A stretch of 64,000 nucleotides of DNA from CAZTDU01 sp964617355 (lineage in GTDB: Bacteria; Pseudomonadota; Gammaproteobacteria; Burkholderiales; SG8-39). The number at the start of each line of letters is the position of its first letter. Within the stretch, counting starts at the first letter, position 1. Below the pieces are notes generated by a model. The model saw nothing but the letters and a program-made list of their open reading frames with translations. It searched no databases and was not told the origin of the DNA. The translations under genes and the position numbers were made by a program. The DNA lies in contig CAZTXP010000146.1 of assembly GCA_964617355.1 (NCBI GenBank), positions 1 to 64,000 of the forward strand. The letters run 5' to 3'. Of this stretch, positions 25,898 through 34,493 are shown piece by piece.

Positions 25898-26350
25898 GTG
25901 ACCCCGCACCTCGACGATCGACTCGCCGGCTACCTGCTCGTGGGCGCGCAGTTCGCGCTGCTCGCGTGGCTGGTGTGGCCGCTGACGCCGCAGGCGTGGT
26001 CGCCGCTCGCCCTTGCGTTCGCGGGCGGCGCGGTCGCGGTCGGCTTCTGGACCCTGGCCTGGAACCGCCCCGGCAACTTCAACATCCACCCGGAGCCGCG
26101 GGCGCGAGGGCGTCTGGTCACCGGCGGGCCGTACGCGCACATGCGCCACCCGATGTACACCGCGGTGCTGCTGTTCGCGATGGCCGAGGCGGTGGCCTAC
26201 GTCGACGAATGGAAACTCCTCGCCACGGCGCTGCTCACGCTGGTGCTGCTCGGCAAGGCGAAGCTGGAGGAGAAGCACCTGCGCCGCCGCTACCCGGAGT
26301 ACGCGGCCTACGCAGCGCGCGTGCGGCGCTTCATCCCGGGCGTGTTCTGA
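25898..26350 (+). CDS. Isoprenylcysteine-methyltransferase-like membrane protein
   Basis: A 150-residue inner-membrane protein with about four TM helices, ending with the ICMT-type motif GPYAHMRHPMYTAVLL and the downstream EEKHLRRRYPEYAAYAARVRRFIP. That motif binds S-adenosylmethionine in isoprenylcysteine carboxyl methyltransferases; bacterial members have mostly unknown substrates. I place the start at the GTG at 25898; in-frame GTG 25874 and TTG 25862 are alternatives and no clear ribosome site decides. Its end overlaps the convergent MFS gene by 20 bp. Confidence 0.75.
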   Translation: MTPHLDDRLAGYLLVGAQFALLAWLVWPLTPQAWSPLALAFAGGAVAVGFWTLAWNRPGNFNIHPEPRARGRLVTGGPYAHMRHPMYTAVLLFAMAEAVAYVDEWKLLATALLTLVLLGKAKLEEKHLRRRYPEYAAYAARVRRFIPGVF

Positions 26351-27560
26351 CCTGGCGGCGCTCGTACCAGCGCGCCATCACCTCGATCGCGATCCACGAG
26401 CCGAGCGCGCAGGCGAACAGCACCCAGTGCGCGGCGCGCCAGCCGCCGGCGTCGACCACCATCGCGAAGAGCATCGGCGCGGTGGCGTTCATCACGATCA
26501 CCGGCGTGGCGAGGATGCCGAGCACGAGGCCGTAGCCTTCCTTGCCGAAGAGCGACAGCGGCACCGCGCCGCGCACGATGGTGATCACGCCCTGCGAGGC
26601 GCCCATGACCAGCGTGAAGGCGAGGATCGCGGCGAAGCTGCCGCCCGCCGACAGCAGCACCACGAACGACAGCGGCAGCGCGCCGATCGCGATGCGCGCC
26701 ACGGTCATCGCGTGCAGCCGCCGCCCGAACACGATCTCGACCACGCGGCCGCCGAACTGCGCGAAGCCCTTCATCGACGCGATCCACACCGCTGCCGCGG
26801 CGGCGATCCCGGCGGATTCGAGCAGCGGCACCAGCTGCACCGACACCACGCCGAACACGAAGCCGTTCAGCCCCATGACGAGGCCGAACAGCACCATCGC
26901 GATGGTGCGCGTGCGGCCGGCGAGCGGCGGCGCCTCGGGTGCAGCCGCGGCGGCGGCTTCGGCACGGTCCTGCATCGCGCGAGACTCCTTCCTCGCGAGG
27001 CCCAGCCAGTTGAGCGGCAGGCAGACCACGAGGTTGATCGCGGCGAAGGCCTGCAGCGTCGTGCGCCAGCCGTGCGCCTCGTTGAGGTAATGGCCGATGA
27101 CCCAGAAGATCGTCGATGCGAAGGCGCCGAAGAGGGTCAGGTACGAGATCGCCTGCCGCCCGCGCGAGGGCAGCACCTGCACGAGGCCCGCGAACGACGC
27201 GTCGTAGAGGCAAAAGCGCATCGCCACGCCGAGGAACGCCCAGGCGATGAGGTACGTCGCCTCGCTCGAGGCGAGCGACACCAGCAGCATGGCGAGCGAC
27301 AGCAGCACCGTGCCGGCGGACATCAGCCGCTGCGCGCCATGGCGGTCGATCGCCTTGCCGGCCCACGCCGACACCGCACCCATCGCCAGCAGCGCGGCGG
27401 TGAAACCAGAGTAGACGAAGCCGCGGCTCCAGCCGGTCTCGGCGGCGATCGGCACCGCCAGCACGCCGAGGCAGTAGTACGCCGTGCCCCACGCGGTGAT
27501 CTGCGTCAGGCCCAGCGCGCAGACGGCGAAGAGGAAGGGGTCGCGGTGTTGACGGGACAT
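26331..27560 (-). CDS. MFS transporter
   Basis: A 409-residue protein with 12 predicted hydrophobic helices in two halves separated by a charged loop (KESRAMQDRAEAAAAA). It begins MSRQHRDPFLFAVCALGLTQ and shows YSGFTAALLAMGAVSAWAGK and AIDRHGAQRLM, the MFS loop-2/3 pattern. The branch resembles monocarboxylate/oxalate-formate antiporters, like the partial transporter at the left edge. Substrate unknown. It is divergent from the epoxide-hydrolase-like gene with 69 bp between starts. Confidence 0.85.
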   Translation of the reverse strand: MSRQHRDPFLFAVCALGLTQITAWGTAYYCLGVLAVPIAAETGWSRGFVYSGFTAALLAMGAVSAWAGKAIDRHGAQRLMSAGTVLLSLAMLLVSLASSEATYLIAWAFLGVAMRFCLYDASFAGLVQVLPSRGRQAISYLTLFGAFASTIFWVIGHYLNEAHGWRTTLQAFAAINLVVCLPLNWLGLARKESRAMQDRAEAAAAAAPEAPPLAGRTRTIAMVLFGLVMGLNGFVFGVVSVQLVPLLESAGIAAAAAVWIASMKGFAQFGGRVVEIVFGRRLHAMTVARIAIGALPLSFVVLLSAGGSFAAILAFTLVMGASQGVITIVRGAVPLSLFGKEGYGLVLGILATPVIVMNATAPMLFAMVVDAGGWRAAHWVLFACALGSWIAIEVMARWYERRQVRTRPG

Positions 27561-27629
27561 CGTCGGCCGATGGTAGCGTACGGGTCCGTCGCGCCGGCAT
27601 ACTGTTTCGGCGCATCTTCCCGTATCGCC

Positions 27630-28517
27630 ATGCACAAGTTCGTCCGCACTCCGCTCCTCGACATCGCCTACCTGGAATCCGGCCGCGCCGACGGCGTGCC
27701 GGTGGTGCTGCTGCACGGCTGGCCCTCGGACGTGCACGACTGGGACGGTGTCGCGCCGCCGCTCGCCGCCGCGGGCTATCGCGTGCTCGTGCCGTGGCTG
27801 CGCGGCTTCGGGCCGACGCGCTTCCTCGACCCTTCGACGATGCGTTCGGGACAGCAGGCGGCGATCGGCGCGGACTTGCGCGATTTCCTCGACGCGCTCG
27901 GCATCGAGTCGGCGTTGCTCGCCGGCTACGACTGGGGCGGGCGCGCGGCGTGCGTCGTCGCGGCGCTGTGGCCCGGGCGCGTGCGCGGGCTGGTGACGAT
28001 CAACGGCTACGCGATCCAGGACATCGCGCGCTCCACGAAGCCCGCCGATGTCGAGCAGGAGCAGCGCTACTGGTACCAGTGGTATATGCAGACCGAGCGC
28101 GGCGCGAAGGGCGTGGAGGCCAACCGCGGCCCGTTCGCGAGGAAGCTATGGCGGATGTGGTCGCCGAACTGGGCCTTCGACGATGCCGAGTTCGCCGCGA
28201 CCGCGTCGAGTTTCGACAACCCGGACTACGTCGCCGTGACGCTGCACTCGTACCGCCATCGCTACGGCAACGTGCCCGGCGACCCGCGCTACGCCGACCT
28301 CGAGCGACAACTCGCCGCGCTGCCGAAGATCACGGTGCCGACGGTGGTGCTGCACGGCGAGGCCGACGACGTCGGGCCGCCCGCGCAGTCGGCCAACGCA
28401 GCGCAGCGCTTCACGGACCTGCGTTATCGCAAGGTGGTGCCCGTCGCCGGGCATTTCCTGTCGCGCGAGACGCCGGCCGAGGTGGTCGAGGCCGTGAAGG
28501 CGCTCGCGCGGGGCTAG
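27630..28517 (+). CDS. Alpha/beta hydrolase of the epoxide hydrolase/dehalogenase type
   Basis: A 295-residue cytoplasmic hydrolase. The oxyanion segment is LLHGWPSD; the nucleophile elbow is LAGYDWGGRAA, so the nucleophile is Asp rather than Ser, as in epoxide hydrolases and haloalkane dehalogenases; a late acidic residue is in LHGEADDVGPP and the His in VAGHFLSRETP. The HGWP motif favours an epoxide hydrolase over a dehalogenase. The cap region (WYQWYMQTERGAKG) carries aromatic residues suited to epoxide activation. It overlaps the stop of the convergent ICL/PEPM-family gene by four bases. Confidence 0.82.
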   Translation: MHKFVRTPLLDIAYLESGRADGVPVVLLHGWPSDVHDWDGVAPPLAAAGYRVLVPWLRGFGPTRFLDPSTMRSGQQAAIGADLRDFLDALGIESALLAGYDWGGRAACVVAALWPGRVRGLVTINGYAIQDIARSTKPADVEQEQRYWYQWYMQTERGAKGVEANRGPFARKLWRMWSPNWAFDDAEFAATASSFDNPDYVAVTLHSYRHRYGNVPGDPRYADLERQLAALPKITVPTVVLHGEADDVGPPAQSANAAQRFTDLRYRKVVPVAGHFLSRETPAEVVEAVKALARG

Positions 28518-29350
28518 CGCGGCGCCTTGAAGATCGCCTTGAAGTCCTTCGTCGGCATCACGTCGGTGTTCCACGCGAAGCTGCCGGTGCGAAGGTCCTG
28601 CGCGGCGCGGAACATCGCGCCGAGCGCGACGCGCGAGAACGCGCCGCCGATGCTGATGCGCCGCACGCCTAGGGTCTCGAGGTCTTGCGCGGTGGTCGAG
28701 GGCGGCAGCGAGCTCATCACCACGTTCACCGGCTTCGACACTGCCGCAACGACCGTCTTCACCTCGTCGAGCGTCTTCAAGCCGGGCGCGTAGAGCACGT
28801 CCGCGCCGGCCTTCTCGAAGGCCTGCAGGCGCTTCAGCGTGTCGTCCATGTCGCGGATGCCGTGCAGGAAGTTCTCGGCGCGCGCGGTGAGCATGAACGG
28901 GAAGGGCAGCGCGCGCGCCGCCTCGACCGCGGCCTGCACGCGCTCGACCGCGAGCGCGAAGTCGTAGATCGGCTTCGCGGCGTCGCCGGTCGAGTCCTCG
29001 ATCGAGCCGCCGACGAGGCCGGCGTCGGCGCCGTCGGTGATCATGGTCGCCGCCTGCTTCGGGCTGTGCGCATAGCAGTTCTCGAGGTCCGCCGACACGG
29101 GGAGGCTCGTCGCGTCGCAGATCGCGCGGCAGTTCTCGAGCACGTCGTAGCGCGACACGAGGCCTTCGCCGTCGGAGACGCCGAGCATGTTGGCGAGGCC
29201 GAGGCTGGTGGTGGCGAGCGCGTCGAAGCCCAGCGACGCGAGCAGCTTCGCGCTGCCGGCGTCCCAGGGGTTGGGCATCACCAGCACGCGCGGGCCGGCG
29301 TGCAGGTCGCGGAAGCGCTCGGCGCGCTGGAGCTGGGCGGTGGGGTCCAT
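28514..29350 (-). CDS. Isocitrate lyase/PEP mutase family enzyme
   Basis: A 278-residue (beta/alpha)8 enzyme. Family segments are LVMPNPWDAGSAKLL, LPVSADLENCYA, VGGSIEDSTGD and MLTARAENFLHG. The usual catalytic-loop K-K-C-G-H motif of isocitrate lyase is replaced by ENCYAHS, which points to the oxaloacetate hydrolase/carboxyphosphonoenolpyruvate mutase-like branch that cleaves or rearranges small 2-oxo or dicarboxylic acids. Mg binding would involve the acidic residues in SADLEN and SIED. Start MDPTAQ at 29350; an ATG at 29368 is possible. Substrate unknown. Confidence 0.82.
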   Translation of the reverse strand: MDPTAQLQRAERFRDLHAGPRVLVMPNPWDAGSAKLLASLGFDALATTSLGLANMLGVSDGEGLVSRYDVLENCRAICDATSLPVSADLENCYAHSPKQAATMITDGADAGLVGGSIEDSTGDAAKPIYDFALAVERVQAAVEAARALPFPFMLTARAENFLHGIRDMDDTLKRLQAFEKAGADVLYAPGLKTLDEVKTVVAAVSKPVNVVMSSLPPSTTAQDLETLGVRRISIGGAFSRVALGAMFRAAQDLRTGSFAWNTDVMPTKDFKAIFKAPR

Positions 29351-29447
29351 GCGGCGAGCATAGCGCATGGGGCGCCCGCGCCTTGATTCCGCCTTCGCGG
29401 CGGCGCAGTATCGGGGCTTCCACCGTCGCGCGACCCAGGGAGGGCCC

Positions 29448-30284
29448 ATGCGATCGATCCTCTGGCTGCTGCTGTGCCTGCCGCTCCTCGCCGGGGCGCA
29501 ATCCTCGTCCTCGGGGCAGGACGAGCTGAAGAAGCTCGCCTGGCAGGTCGGGCCGGTCGACGCCCGCATCGCCGACAAGGCGACGATCAAGGTGCCCGAG
29601 GGCCACGTGTTCCTCGACGCACCGAACACCAAGCGCTTCCTGCAGCTCGCCGGTAACCCGCCGCGCGACGGGCACTACCTGTTCGCGCCGCGCAACCTGT
29701 CGTGGTTCGCGGTGTTCTCGTTCGACCCTGTGGGCTACATCAAGGACGACGAGAAGATCGACCCGGACGACCTGCTGAAGAAGCTGAAGTCCTCTGACGA
29801 GCCGGCGAACGAGGAGAGGAAGCGCCTCGGCATGCGTGCGCTCTACACCGACGGCTGGCAGGTGCCGCCGCACTACGACCCGCAGACCAAGCGCCTCGAG
29901 TGGGGCATGCGCCTGCGTAACGAAGCCGGCCAGTACACGATCAACTACACCAGCCGGCTCCTCGGTCGCTCGGGCGTGATGAGCGCGGTGCTGGTGGCCG
30001 ACGTCGAGACGCTCGCCAAGGACACCGCGCAGTTCAAGGCCGGGCTCGCGGGCTTCGACTACGTCGCGGGCGAGAAGTACGCCGAGTTCAAGTCCGGCGA
30101 CAAGGTCGCGGAGTACGGCCTCGCGGCGCTGGTGCTCGGAGGCGCGGCCGCGGCGGCGGCGAAGACGGGACTCTTGAAGACCTTCGGCAAGTTCATCTGG
30201 ATCGCGCTGCTCGCGGTGTTCGGCTTCATCCCGGCGCTGTGGCGCAAGATCACCGGCCGCGGCAAGGACGAGGCGCCGAAGTAG
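29448..30284 (+). CDS. DUF2167 membrane protein
   Basis: A 278-residue protein with a signal peptide (LLLCLPLLAGAQ), a soluble region with the DUF2167 hallmarks (KATIKVPEGHVFLD, GWQVPPHYDPQTKRLEWGMRL) and two C-terminal TM helices (LALVLGGAAAAAAKTGLL, KFIWIALLAVFGFIPALW). The family is widespread, often next to DUF2167-associated membrane genes, with no known reaction. It starts a rightward cluster of four genes (to 32105) that all encode small membrane-linked proteins of unknown role. Confidence 0.8.
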   Translation: MRSILWLLLCLPLLAGAQSSSSGQDELKKLAWQVGPVDARIADKATIKVPEGHVFLDAPNTKRFLQLAGNPPRDGHYLFAPRNLSWFAVFSFDPVGYIKDDEKIDPDDLLKKLKSSDEPANEERKRLGMRALYTDGWQVPPHYDPQTKRLEWGMRLRNEAGQYTINYTSRLLGRSGVMSAVLVADVETLAKDTAQFKAGLAGFDYVAGEKYAEFKSGDKVAEYGLAALVLGGAAAAAAKTGLLKTFGKFIWIALLAVFGFIPALWRKITGRGKDEAPK

Positions 30285-30293
30285 CGCCGCCGA

Positions 30294-31025
30294 TTGGTTC
30301 CATCCGCCGAATGGGCGGCCGTGCTCGTCGTCGCCGGCCTCTACCTCTCCGACTGCGTGCTCACGCTCCATCGCGGGCAGGGCGTGCTGCGCTTCGCGGG
30401 CGGGCGCTGGTCGCTCGCCTTCGGGTCGCTGTCGTACACGATCCGCGACAAGGCGGTGCTGCTGCTCGCGCCCTTGCTGCCCTGGCAGGGCACGGTCATG
30501 ACGCAGCGGCTCTTCGAGGCGAAACCGGCGATCGGGTTGCGTCCTTCGGTTGCGCTCCGCGCGCTCGCGCCGCTGCGCTGGGCCGTGGTGCTGCAGTCCG
30601 TGCTGGTGCTGGTCGTGCTGCCGTGGGCGCTGTTCCGCAACGCGGCGCTGCCGCTGCTCGCGGTGCTCGTCGTGGCGTACGCGAACGCGATCGTGATGCT
30701 CGTGCTCGTCGCGCGCGCGTATCGCCGGCTCGGCGTGCCGAGGAAGCCGCTGTGGAGCATCGCGGGCGGCGCGCTCCTCTGTCTGCCGCTCAGCGTGAAC
30801 GTCATGCGGCACGCGCTGCTGCGGCTGCCGGTCTCCGGCGACGCGGCAAGGCTCGCCAGGCTCGCGCCTGCGTCGCGCCGACGCGAGGCGCGCGAGGCGC
30901 TGCGCGCGCAGGTGCACGACGCGCTGCAGCTGGTCGCGCCGGAGGACGAGGTGCATGCCTCGCTCACCGGCTTGCGCGACCGGCTCGACCGGATCCTCGG
31001 CGCGGAACCGGAGGCTCGCCCATGA
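30294..31025 (+). CDS. Hypothetical membrane protein
   Basis: A 243-residue open frame that uses TTG at 30294 (or GTG at 30321). It has about five hydrophobic segments (AAVLVVAGLYLSDCVLTL, VVLQSVLVLVVLPWALF, LPLLAVLVVAYANAIVMLVL) and a soluble, Arg/Glu-rich C-terminal 60 residues. The stop overlaps the start of the next gene by four bases. I do not recognise the family. Position and coupling suggest joint expression with the DUF2167 protein and the J-like protein downstream. Confidence 0.7.
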   Translation: MVPSAEWAAVLVVAGLYLSDCVLTLHRGQGVLRFAGGRWSLAFGSLSYTIRDKAVLLLAPLLPWQGTVMTQRLFEAKPAIGLRPSVALRALAPLRWAVVLQSVLVLVVLPWALFRNAALPLLAVLVVAYANAIVMLVLVARAYRRLGVPRKPLWSIAGGALLCLPLSVNVMRHALLRLPVSGDAARLARLAPASRRREAREALRAQVHDALQLVAPEDEVHASLTGLRDRLDRILGAEPEARP

Positions 31026-31357
31026 ATGGCATGGACCTGCTGGTGGTGGTCGTCTTCTTCATCATCGGCTACCTCGTCTTCAGCGTCGCCTGGGACAAGT
31101 TCAAGGGCGCGAAGCCCGACGCGGCGCCGGCCGCGCCCGCCGCCGCGCCGACGGGAGACGCGCCGTGGCACGAGGTGCTGAAGCTCGATCCCGGCGCGGG
31201 CGCCGCGGAGATCGACGCCGCCTACCTCGCGCTGCGCAAGCAGTACGAGGCTGACCGCCGCACCGACCTCGGCGAGGAGTTCCGCGCGCTCACCGAGCAG
31301 CGCTTCGCGGCGCTGGAGCGTGCGTACCGCGAAGCGCTCGCCACGCGGCGATCCTGA
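31022..31357 (+). CDS. Small membrane protein with a J-like domain lacking HPD
   Basis: A 111-residue protein: one N-terminal TM helix (MDLLVVVVFFIIGYLVFSVAW), an Ala/Pro linker, then a helical domain PWHEVLKLDPGAGAAEIDAAY...LRKQYEADR resembling the first half of a DnaJ J-domain. The essential His-Pro-Asp loop is missing; EADRRTDLG stands there. It therefore should not activate DnaK in the usual way and may be a decoy or a tethering domain. The ATG overlaps the upstream stop (ATGA). Confidence 0.68.
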   Translation: MNGMDLLVVVVFFIIGYLVFSVAWDKFKGAKPDAAPAAPAAAPTGDAPWHEVLKLDPGAGAAEIDAAYLALRKQYEADRRTDLGEEFRALTEQRFAALERAYREALATRRS

Positions 31358-31364
31358 GGCACCG

Positions 31365-32105
31365 ATGTTCCTGCATCGCCTCGTGCGCTTGTGGATGATC
31401 GGCAGCCTCGGGCTGGCGATCGCGGGCTGGTGGATGAAGGACGTGCTGCCCGCACCCGAGCGCCTCGTGCCCGAGATCGCCAACGAGCCGGTGCAGAAGC
31501 GCACGCGCGAGAAGCCCTTCGACATCACGGTCGAGGGCGTGTCGTACCGCGTGCAGCCGCGCTACTCCTACGACCTCAGCGCGCTGGTGGTGAGCCTGCA
31601 CCACTCGGACTCGTGGTGGGACACCGCGCACAAGGAATGGGGCGACCACGTCAACGTGATGGACCTCTGCGTCGTCTGGGGCTCGAGCGCGACCAGCGGC
31701 GCGTATCGCTCGGTGAGCTTCAGCAACACGCAATGGGAGTGCCACTGGCAGTGGTTCGGCGAGGTGGCGTTCCGCAATGACGAGGCCTCGAACAACCACG
31801 TGGTGACCGAGAAGCCCGAGGTCGCGAAGGCGCTGAAGTCGATCCGCGTCGGCGACCAGGTGCGCATCCGCGGCTGGCTGGTCGACTACACGACCATGAA
31901 GGACGGCCGGCCGCAGGGCACGCGCGTCTCCAGCGACCGTCGTACCGACGACGGCCCCGGCGCCTGCGAGGTGATCTACGTCGACGAGGTCGAGGTGCTC
32001 GGCCGCGGCGGGCACCGCTGGCTGCTGGCGATGAAGATCGCGCTCGGCTCCCTGCTGGCGAGCCTGCTGGCGTGGCTGATGCTGCCGGCGCGCTTCGACG
32101 ACTAG
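31365..32105 (+). CDS. Hypothetical protein with terminal membrane helices
   Basis: A 246-residue protein with an N-terminal TM helix (LWMIGSLGLAIAGWWM) and a C-terminal TM helix (MKIALGSLLASLLAWLML) that enclose a periplasmic domain rich in Trp and Ser (HHSDSWWDTAHKEWGDHVNV, GDQVRIRGWLVDY). No enzymatic motif is clear. It is 7 bp downstream of the J-like gene and completes the four-gene membrane cluster. Its end is 8 bp from the hypE stop on the opposite strand. Confidence 0.65.
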   Translation: MFLHRLVRLWMIGSLGLAIAGWWMKDVLPAPERLVPEIANEPVQKRTREKPFDITVEGVSYRVQPRYSYDLSALVVSLHHSDSWWDTAHKEWGDHVNVMDLCVVWGSSATSGAYRSVSFSNTQWECHWQWFGEVAFRNDEASNNHVVTEKPEVAKALKSIRVGDQVRIRGWLVDYTTMKDGRPQGTRVSSDRRTDDGPGACEVIYVDEVEVLGRGGHRWLLAMKIALGSLLASLLAWLMLPARFDD

Positions 32106-32113
32106 CCGCGCGC

Positions 32114-33148
32114 CTAGCAGATCCTCGGCAACTGCTCCCCCGCGAGCCAGTCGACGATGCGACGGCCGCCGAGCCGGGTCTCCATCTGCACGAAGCGGTG
32201 GTCGTCGGCGATCACCGTGCCGATGAGCGCGGCGTCCCGTCCCAGCGGGTGCGCGCGCATCGCGGCCAGCAGCCGTTCGGCGTCCGCCGGGTCGCAGATC
32301 GCCACCAGCTTGCCTTCGTTGGCCACGTTCAGCGGCTCGAGGCCGAGGAACTCGCAGGCGGCGTGCACCGCGGGGTGGACGGGGAGGTCGGCTTCGCGGA
32401 TGTGGAAGCCGACGCCCGAGCTTTGCGCGAATTCGTTCAGCGTCGCCGCGAGGCCGCCGCGCGTCGGATCGCGCAGGCAGCGAATACCGGGAACGGATTC
32501 GACCATCGCCGCCACAAGCCCGTGCAATGCGGCAGAGTCGGAGCGCACCTCGGTCTCGAAGTCGAGCCCGGCGCGCGAGGACATCACCGCCACGCCGTGG
32601 TCGCCGAGCGTGCCCGAGACCAGCACCGCGTCGCCAGGCCGCGCGCGGTTCGCCGAGATCTCGATGCCTTCGGGCACCACGCCGATGCCGGTCGTGGTGA
32701 TGAACACGCCGTCGGCATTGCCGCGCTCGACCACCTTGGTGTCGCCGGTGACCACCGGCACGCCGGCCGCACGCGAGGCCGTGGCCATGGATTCGACGAT
32801 GCGCTTGAGGTCCGCGAGCGGGAAGCCTTCCTCGAGGATGAAGCCCGCCGAGAGGTTGATCGGCCGCGCGCCGGCCATCGCCACGTCGTTGATCGTGCCG
32901 TGCACCGCGAGGCTGCCGATGTCGCCACCCGGGAAGAAGAGCGGCGTCACGACGTGGCAGTCCGTCGTGACGACGAGGCGCCCGGGCGGCGCCGTGAACG
33001 TCGCCTGGTCGTTCTGCGCACGCAGCCAGTCGTTGTCGAACGCGGCGACGAAGAGCTCGTCGATCAGTTGCGCCATCGCGCGGCCGCCGGCGCCGTGGCC
33101 CATGTCCACGCGCCCCTTCCAGTCGATCGGGCGGCCCCAGCGCGTCAC
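32114..33148 (-). CDS. hypE: Hydrogenase maturation protein HypE
   Basis: A 344-residue HypE, which dehydrates the carbamoyl group on its C-terminal cysteine to the cyanide ligand of the [NiFe] centre, using ATP. The protein starts at GTG 33148 (overlapping the hypD stop, GTGA) with MGHGAGGRAM shortly after, contains the ATP-binding GDTKVVERG and SGTLGDHG segments, and ends PRIC, the signature C-terminus carrying the modified Cys. It is the last gene of the long hox-hyp operon. It works with HypF (carbamoyl donor side) and HypC/HypD (iron carrier). Confidence 0.95.
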   Translation of the reverse strand: MTRWGRPIDWKGRVDMGHGAGGRAMAQLIDELFVAAFDNDWLRAQNDQATFTAPPGRLVVTTDCHVVTPLFFPGGDIGSLAVHGTINDVAMAGARPINLSAGFILEEGFPLADLKRIVESMATASRAAGVPVVTGDTKVVERGNADGVFITTTGIGVVPEGIEISANRARPGDAVLVSGTLGDHGVAVMSSRAGLDFETEVRSDSAALHGLVAAMVESVPGIRCLRDPTRGGLAATLNEFAQSSGVGFHIREADLPVHPAVHAACEFLGLEPLNVANEGKLVAICDPADAERLLAAMRAHPLGRDAALIGTVIADDHRFVQMETRLGGRRIVDWLAGEQLPRIC

Positions 33149-34269
33149 GAGGCCACCGCCGCTTCCCGCCAGCGCCCGTAGGCGTGCCACGCCGCGCAGG
33201 CGCCTTCGCTCGACACCATGCACGATCCGACCGGATGGTCCGGCGTGCACGCGGTGCCGAAGAGGTGGCAGTCGCGCGGTTCCTTCGCGCCGCGCAGGAT
33301 CGCCGCGCATTCGCAGGATTTCGGGTCCGGCACCGGGCGATAGACCAGCCCGTGGCGCGCCTCGGCATCGAAGCCGCGGAAGCGTTCGCGCAGCCGCAGG
33401 CCGCTCGACGGCAACTCGCCGAGGCCGCGCCACTCGAAGCTGTCGCGCGTCTCGAACACCTCGGCCATGGCCGCGATCGCGCGCGCGTTGCCGTCGCGAT
33501 TCACCGCGCGCGTGTACTCGTTCTCGACCTCGTGGCGCCCCTCGTTCACCTGCCGCACCAGCATGCGCACGGCCTGCATCACGTCCAGCGGCTCGAAGCC
33601 GGCGATCACGACGGGCTTGCCGTGCTCGCGCGCGAAGGGTTCGTAGGGCGCCGAGCCGATCACGCACGACACGTGCGCGGGGCCGACGAAGCCATCGATC
33701 GGCACGGGGTCGGCGCCGGGCGCGAGGATCGCCGCCATGGCCGCAGGCGTGAGCACGTGGTTGCAGAAGACCGAGAAGTTCGCGATCCCGCTGCGTTCCG
33801 CTTCCAGCACCACTAGCGCGGTCGCCGGCGCAGTGGTCTCGAAGCCGATGGCCAGGAACACGACCTCCTTTGACGGATTCTCGCGCGCGATGCGCAGCGC
33901 GTCCGCCGCCGAGTAGACCATGCGCACGTCGGCGCCCTCGGCGCGCGCCTTCATCAGGCTCGACTGCCCCGAAGCCGGCACGCGCAGCGTGTCCGCGTAC
34001 GTGCACAGCACGACGCGCTTCTTAAGCGCGAGCGCGATCGCGTTGTCGATGCGCCCCACCGGCAGCACGCAGACCGGGCAGCCCGGGCCATGGATCATCC
34101 TGACCGAGGGCGGCAGCAGGTCGGCGACGCCGTAGCGCGAGATGGCGTGCGTATGCCCGCCGCAGAACTCCATGAAGCGATAGCTTCGACCCGGCTGCAC
34201 TTCGTGCGCGATTTGCGCAGCAATGCGCCGGGCGAGGTCGCCGTCGCGGAACTCGTCGACGTACTTCAC
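33145..34269 (-). CDS. hypD: Hydrogenase maturation protein HypD
   Basis: A 374-residue HypD, the iron-sulfur scaffold on which Fe(CN)2CO is built together with HypC. Conserved segments are FCGGHTHAI, MIHGPGCPVCVLP, CTYADTLRVP, FETTAPATA and the C-terminal cysteine-rich cluster site (PDPKSCECAAILRG, GTACTPDHPVGSCMVSSEGAC). Length fits the family. The start is GTG 34269, overlapping the hypC stop as GTGA; the next gene hypE begins inside its stop. This tight coupling suggests stoichiometric synthesis of HypC, D and E. Confidence 0.95.
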   Translation of the reverse strand: MKYVDEFRDGDLARRIAAQIAHEVQPGRSYRFMEFCGGHTHAISRYGVADLLPPSVRMIHGPGCPVCVLPVGRIDNAIALALKKRVVLCTYADTLRVPASGQSSLMKARAEGADVRMVYSAADALRIARENPSKEVVFLAIGFETTAPATALVVLEAERSGIANFSVFCNHVLTPAAMAAILAPGADPVPIDGFVGPAHVSCVIGSAPYEPFAREHGKPVVIAGFEPLDVMQAVRMLVRQVNEGRHEVENEYTRAVNRDGNARAIAAMAEVFETRDSFEWRGLGELPSSGLRLRERFRGFDAEARHGLVYRPVPDPKSCECAAILRGAKEPRDCHLFGTACTPDHPVGSCMVSSEGACAAWHAYGRWREAAVAS

Positions 34270-34490
34270 GGCGCGGCGCCCTCCATGGCGTCGAACAGGG
34301 CCAGCGTCCTTGCGGCTTCGTCGGCATCCAGCACGCTGAGCGCGAAGCCGGCGTGCACGATCACGTAGTCGCCGACCCTGGCTTCGGGGACCAGCGCGAG
34401 CGAGATGCGCTTCCTCGCGCCGCCGAGGTCCACGGTGGCCTCGTCGCCGTCGTGGCGTTCGGAGACGAGCGCGGGAATCGCGAGGCACAT
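34266..34490 (-). CDS. hypC: Hydrogenase maturation chaperone HypC
   Basis: A 74-residue HypC with the diagnostic N-terminus MCLAIP, whose Cys2 binds the iron centre, and the beta-barrel pattern GARKRISLALVPEARVGDYVIVHAGFA. It shuttles the Fe ligand assembly from HypD to the large subunit HoxH. It sits between the short hypF and hypD and overlaps hypD by four bases. Confidence 0.95.
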   Translation of the reverse strand: MCLAIPALVSERHDGDEATVDLGGARKRISLALVPEARVGDYVIVHAGFALSVLDADEAARTLALFDAMEGAAP

Positions 34491-34493
34491 GGC

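Noticed and set aside
34022..34327. Small open frames within hypD and hypC in other frames
   Set aside because: They overlap strongly supported genes and have no features of their own.
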